Shown here: piece after piece, positions 5,537 through 7,816 of the stretch | How the letters are laid out: each line of letters begins with the position of its first letter | Position numbering within the stretch: position 1 is the first letter of the stretch | Assembly (NCBI GenBank): GCA_030837785.1 | Contig: JAUQYA010000037.1 | Location: forward strand, 1 to 7,816 | DNA: 7,816 bases | From: Albidovulum sp. | Lineage (GTDB): Bacteria > Pseudomonadota > Alphaproteobacteria > Rhodobacterales > Rhodobacteraceae | Direction of reading: 5' to 3' | Notes under the pieces: generated by a model | Seen by the model: only the letters and a program-made list of their open reading frames with translations | What the model was told of the DNA's origin: nothing | Database searches by the model: none | Position numbers and translations under genes: made by a program

Positions 5537-6253
5537 ATGAACAAGTTCATCCTGTCCGCCGCAGCCCTCGCGCTGTCCGCAGGCCTTGCCTCGGCCCAGA
5601 CCGTGCGTCTCGGCACCGAGGGCGCCTATCCTCCCTACAACTTCATCAACGACAAGGGCGAGGTCGACGGCTTTGACCGCGCCGTCGGCGACGAGGTCTG
5701 CAAGCGCGCCGCGCTGACCTGCGAATGGGTCACCAACGAATGGGATTCGATCATCCCCAACCTCGTCTCGGGCAACTACGACGTGATCATCGCCGGCATG
5801 TCGATCACCGACGAACGCGACCAGGTCATCGACTTCACCCAGGAATACATCCCGCCCGCGGCCTCGCTCTACGTCGGGCTTTCGGCCGAGGCCAACATCA
5901 AGGGCGTGGTTTCGGCACAGACCGCGACGATCCAGGCCGCCTATGTCGCGGAATCCGGCGCGACGCTTCTGGAATACCCCACGCCCGACGAGACCATCGC
6001 GGCGGTGCGCAACGGCGAAGCCGACGTGGTTCTCGCCGACAAGGACTACCTGCTGCCGGCGGTCAATGAATCGAACGGCGAGCTTGTCGTCGTCGACCAG
6101 GTCCAGATCGGCGGCGGCGTCGGCATGGGGCTGCGCGAAAGCGATACCGAGCTGAAGGGCAAGATCGACGCGGCGATCACCTCGATGAAGGAAGACGGCA
6201 CGCTGAACACGCTGATCAAGAAGTGGTTCGGCGAAGAAGCGCTCGTGTTCTGA
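5537..6253 (+). CDS. Periplasmic polar amino acid-binding protein (SBP_bac_3, HisJ-like)
   Basis: The 238-residue precursor is the substrate-capturing part of the importer. Residues 1-20 are a clean Sec signal peptide (MNK, hydrophobic core, then ASA before Gln21), giving a mature protein of 218 residues exported to the periplasm. The family opening GAYPPYNFIND and GEVDGFDRAVGDEV are present. Cys55 and Cys62, seven apart, match the conserved disulfide of HisJ. SITDER (89-94) carries the Arg that binds the ligand carboxylate in this family, and Asp168 in VLADKDY fits the residue that holds the alpha-amino group. The mature protein is about 20 residues shorter than HisJ, with the shortening near the interdomain crossover (around 114-130). 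An alpha-amino acid or opine-like ligand is expected; the side-chain preference is not readable. A strong hairpin lies just after the stop. Confidence 0.93.
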   Translation: MNKFILSAAALALSAGLASAQTVRLGTEGAYPPYNFINDKGEVDGFDRAVGDEVCKRAALTCEWVTNEWDSIIPNLVSGNYDVIIAGMSITDERDQVIDFTQEYIPPAASLYVGLSAEANIKGVVSAQTATIQAAYVAESGATLLEYPTPDETIAAVRNGEADVVLADKDYLLPAVNESNGELVVVDQVQIGGGVGMGLRESDTELKGKIDAAITSMKEDGTLNTLIKKWFGEEALVF

Positions 6254-6260
6254 GCGGACC

Positions 6261-6292
6261 GGGGCGGGCCCGGCGCGGCCCGCCCCCCTTTT
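6261..6292 (+). terminator. Intercistronic GC hairpin with T-run between binding protein and permease genes
   Basis: GGGGCGGGCC (6261-6270) pairs perfectly with GGCCCGCCCC (6277-6286) around loop CGGCGC, and is followed by CC and TTTT (6289-6292). Ten GC pairs plus a short T-run is terminator-like, but the operon continues four bases later, so it is more likely a partial terminator or an mRNA 3' stabiliser. Such elements after the binding protein gene are known in other importers (malE-malF, hisJ-hisQ). Confidence 0.65.
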
Positions 6293-6296
6293 CCCC

Positions 6297-7178
6297 ATGT
6301 TCGCATTCTGCGCCGATCCCAAGTCGATCGAGGGCCTGACCTGGCTCGCCTGCTACCTGACCTCGGGCAAGCACCTGCTGTTCTACGCCTCCTTCGGCAC
6401 CGTGCTGCTTCTGCTTGCCGTCACCGCACCGGTGGCGCTTGCCTTCGGCTTCGGCGGCGCGATGGCGGCGCGATCGCATTTCCTGCCGCTCAGCCTTCTG
6501 GGCCGCGGCTACACCGCGATGGTGCGGGGCGTGCCCGACATCATCTTCTTCCTCTTCGTGCCGATCGCGCTCGACCAGGGGTTCGAATTCCTGCGGCACA
6601 AGGTGAAATGCCCCGGCTGGGACAAGCCGATCTGGCAGGGCAACGACTTCATCGTCTGCCCCGAGGCGAAGCTGCCCTTGTCGAGCAGCCCGCAGTCGGT
6701 GCATGAGGTCTATGGCTTCACCCTTGCCGTCCTGGCCTTCGCCATCGTCTTCGGGGCCTTCGCGGCCAACGTCATCTATGGCGCGATGCGGGCGGTGCCG
6801 CGGGCGCAGATGGAGACGGCCGAGGCCTACGGCATGTCGCACCGCCAGACGTTCTGGCGCATCCTCGTGCCGCAGATGTGGATCTACGCCCTGCCGGGGC
6901 TTTCCAACCTCTGGATGATCCTGATCAAGGCCACGCCGCTCCTGTTCCTTCTGGGCGTCGAGGACATCGTCTACTGGGCGCGCGACCTTGGCGGATCGAA
7001 GACGCAGGCCTTCGCCTATCCCCATCCCGACTGGCGGGTCTGGTATTTCCTCGCGCTTCTCCTCTTCTACCTCGTCATGACGCGGGTGTCGGAAAGCGTG
7101 CTCGGGCGGGTCACGGCGCGGCTCAGCCACGGCCAGGCCACGCTCGGCGGCGAGATGCAGCGGAAGGCGGCGCGATGA
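6297..7178 (+). CDS. Polar amino acid ABC transporter permease, first subunit (HisQ/HisM family)
   Basis: A 293-residue inner-membrane subunit, longer than HisQ or HisM (about 230-240). Hydrophobic segments lie near residues 28-54, 79-95, 139-161, 196-220 and 248-264. The cytoplasmic EAA loop that docks on the ATPase is METAEAYGMSHRQTFWRILVPQ, read in two parts from residue 172, with the invariant Gly179. The extra length is mostly a loop at about 99-138, with Cys105 and Cys121, probably facing the periplasm and possibly disulfide-linked. The start at 6297 is the first ATG after the hairpin and gives a complete N-terminus. However, the 15 bases before it are pyrimidines with no Shine-Dalgarno site, so initiation may be weak or depend on structure. 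The stop overlaps the next start as ATGA at 7175-7178, so the two permeases are translationally coupled and should form a heterodimer. Confidence 0.92.
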   Translation: MFAFCADPKSIEGLTWLACYLTSGKHLLFYASFGTVLLLLAVTAPVALAFGFGGAMAARSHFLPLSLLGRGYTAMVRGVPDIIFFLFVPIALDQGFEFLRHKVKCPGWDKPIWQGNDFIVCPEAKLPLSSSPQSVHEVYGFTLAVLAFAIVFGAFAANVIYGAMRAVPRAQMETAEAYGMSHRQTFWRILVPQMWIYALPGLSNLWMILIKATPLLFLLGVEDIVYWARDLGGSKTQAFAYPHPDWRVWYFLALLLFYLVMTRVSESVLGRVTARLSHGQATLGGEMQRKAAR

Positions 7179-7816
7179 GTTGTCTGCAGACGATCCAGGA
7201 CTATGCGCTGCGCTCCGTCGGAATCGGCGAGCGGCTCCTGCCGAAGGGCGAGATGACGCTTTGCGAGCATTTCACCCTGATCGGCTCGGGGCTGATCTGG
7301 AACCTCTACTACGGTGCGCTCGCGCTCTTCATCGGGTTCTTCCTCGCCAATGCGCTGGCGGTGGCCAAGGCAAGCGCCAACCCCTGGGCGCGCAAACCGG
7401 CCGAATGGTTCATCTTCGTCTTCCGCGGCTCGCCCCTCTTCATCCAGTTCTTCCTTGCCTACGAGGCCTTCGTGCTGATCCCGCGGATGGGCTGGGACAT
7501 TCCGCTCGGGTTCACCACGATCACCGTGGAAACCTCATGGCTGTCGAAGGCCTGGCTCGGCGCGCTGATCGTCCTTTGCCTCAACACCGCGGCCTATTCG
7601 GGCGAGATATTCTACGGCGCGCTGCGCTCGATCCCCAGGGGCGACATCGAGGCGGCGGATGCCTATGGCATGTCGGGCTGGTCGCGGTTCCGGCGGGTGA
7701 TGTGGCCGACGATGATGCGGCTTGCCTGGCCGGCCTACACCAACGAGGCGATCTTCCTCTTCCATGCCACGACGCTGGTCTATTTCTCGGGCTTCCCGGC
7801 CTTCCAGCAGAAGGGC
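7175..7816 (+). CDS. Polar amino acid ABC transporter permease, second subunit, 3' end outside window
   Basis: The frame stays open from the ATG at 7175 to the last base, giving 214 residues with no stop; perhaps 50-80 more lie beyond the edge. It is a second member of the BPD_transp_1 permease family. A short polar N-terminus (about 1-35) precedes a membrane segment at about 39-63. The conserved FRGSPLFIQFFLAYEAF (83-99) is the family's RGtPllvQ-type motif, and LGALIVLCLNTAAYSGEIFYGALRSIPRG (in parts from 128) leads to the EAA loop EAADAYGMSGWSRFRR (159-174) with Gly165. These features place it closest to HisM-type subunits. It pairs with the preceding permease, overlapping it by four bases, and with the ATPase and binding protein upstream completes a four-gene importer. 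Confidence 0.92.
   Translation, partial: MSCLQTIQDYALRSVGIGERLLPKGEMTLCEHFTLIGSGLIWNLYYGALALFIGFFLANALAVAKASANPWARKPAEWFIFVFRGSPLFIQFFLAYEAFVLIPRMGWDIPLGFTTITVETSWLSKAWLGALIVLCLNTAAYSGEIFYGALRSIPRGDIEAADAYGMSGWSRFRRVMWPTMMRLAWPAYTNEAIFLFHATTLVYFSGFPAFQQKG

Noticed and set aside
4625..6322. 565-residue open frame on the minus strand
   Set aside because: It is antisense to the ATPase and binding protein genes, which have complete family motifs; its composition is that of a frame shadow.

Overview
The window reads as a chromosomal segment of a GC-rich alphaproteobacterium, most likely a member of the Rhodobacteraceae. The grounds are the roughly 70% GC coding style, the alphaproteobacterial look of the CTP synthase, and a polar amino acid ABC operon of HisP/HisJ type in the form I associate with that family. 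All genes lie on the + strand. No RNA gene, insertion sequence, integrase or CRISPR array is visible.

Layout. (1) Bases 1-1270 hold the C-terminal three quarters of pyrG, CTP synthase, cut by the left edge. (2) Bases 1376-2020 hold an orphan gene for a 214-residue protein with an N-terminal four-cysteine zinc-ribbon-like motif. Its base composition is clearly lower in GC than both flanks, so it is probably a recent acquisition. (3) Bases 2021-2494 carry no convincing gene but hold an unusually dense run of inverted repeats, which looks like a mosaic of REP-like elements. (4) Bases 2495-3256 encode a class I SAM-dependent methyltransferase of the Methyltransf_24 type. (5) Bases 3257-3404 are a short regulatory gap with four CCGACG units spaced exactly 11 bases apart, followed by a promoter placed so that the next gene would be transcribed without a leader. 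(6) Bases 3405-4624 hold a translationally coupled pair: a TerB-like acidic helical protein and a PhnD-like substrate-binding-fold protein without a signal peptide. (7) Bases 4721-7816 hold an ABC importer operon: ATPase, periplasmic binding protein, permease 1 and permease 2, the last cut by the right edge.

How the genes work together. The four genes from 4721 form a nearly complete polar amino acid (HisPJQM-type) uptake system. The binding protein captures ligand in the periplasm, the two permeases form the channel, and the ATPase drives it. A strong GC hairpin with a short T-run sits between the binding protein and permease genes, where it could raise binding protein mRNA over permease mRNA. 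The TerB-like/PhnD-like pair just upstream shares the strand and is separated from the transporter by 96 bases. Whether it serves the transporter is unknown.

The least ordinary parts are the TerB-like/PhnD-like pair with its phased-repeat leaderless promoter, and the low-GC zinc-ribbon gene beside the hairpin-dense block. I do not see a clear new defence, mobile or biosynthetic system.
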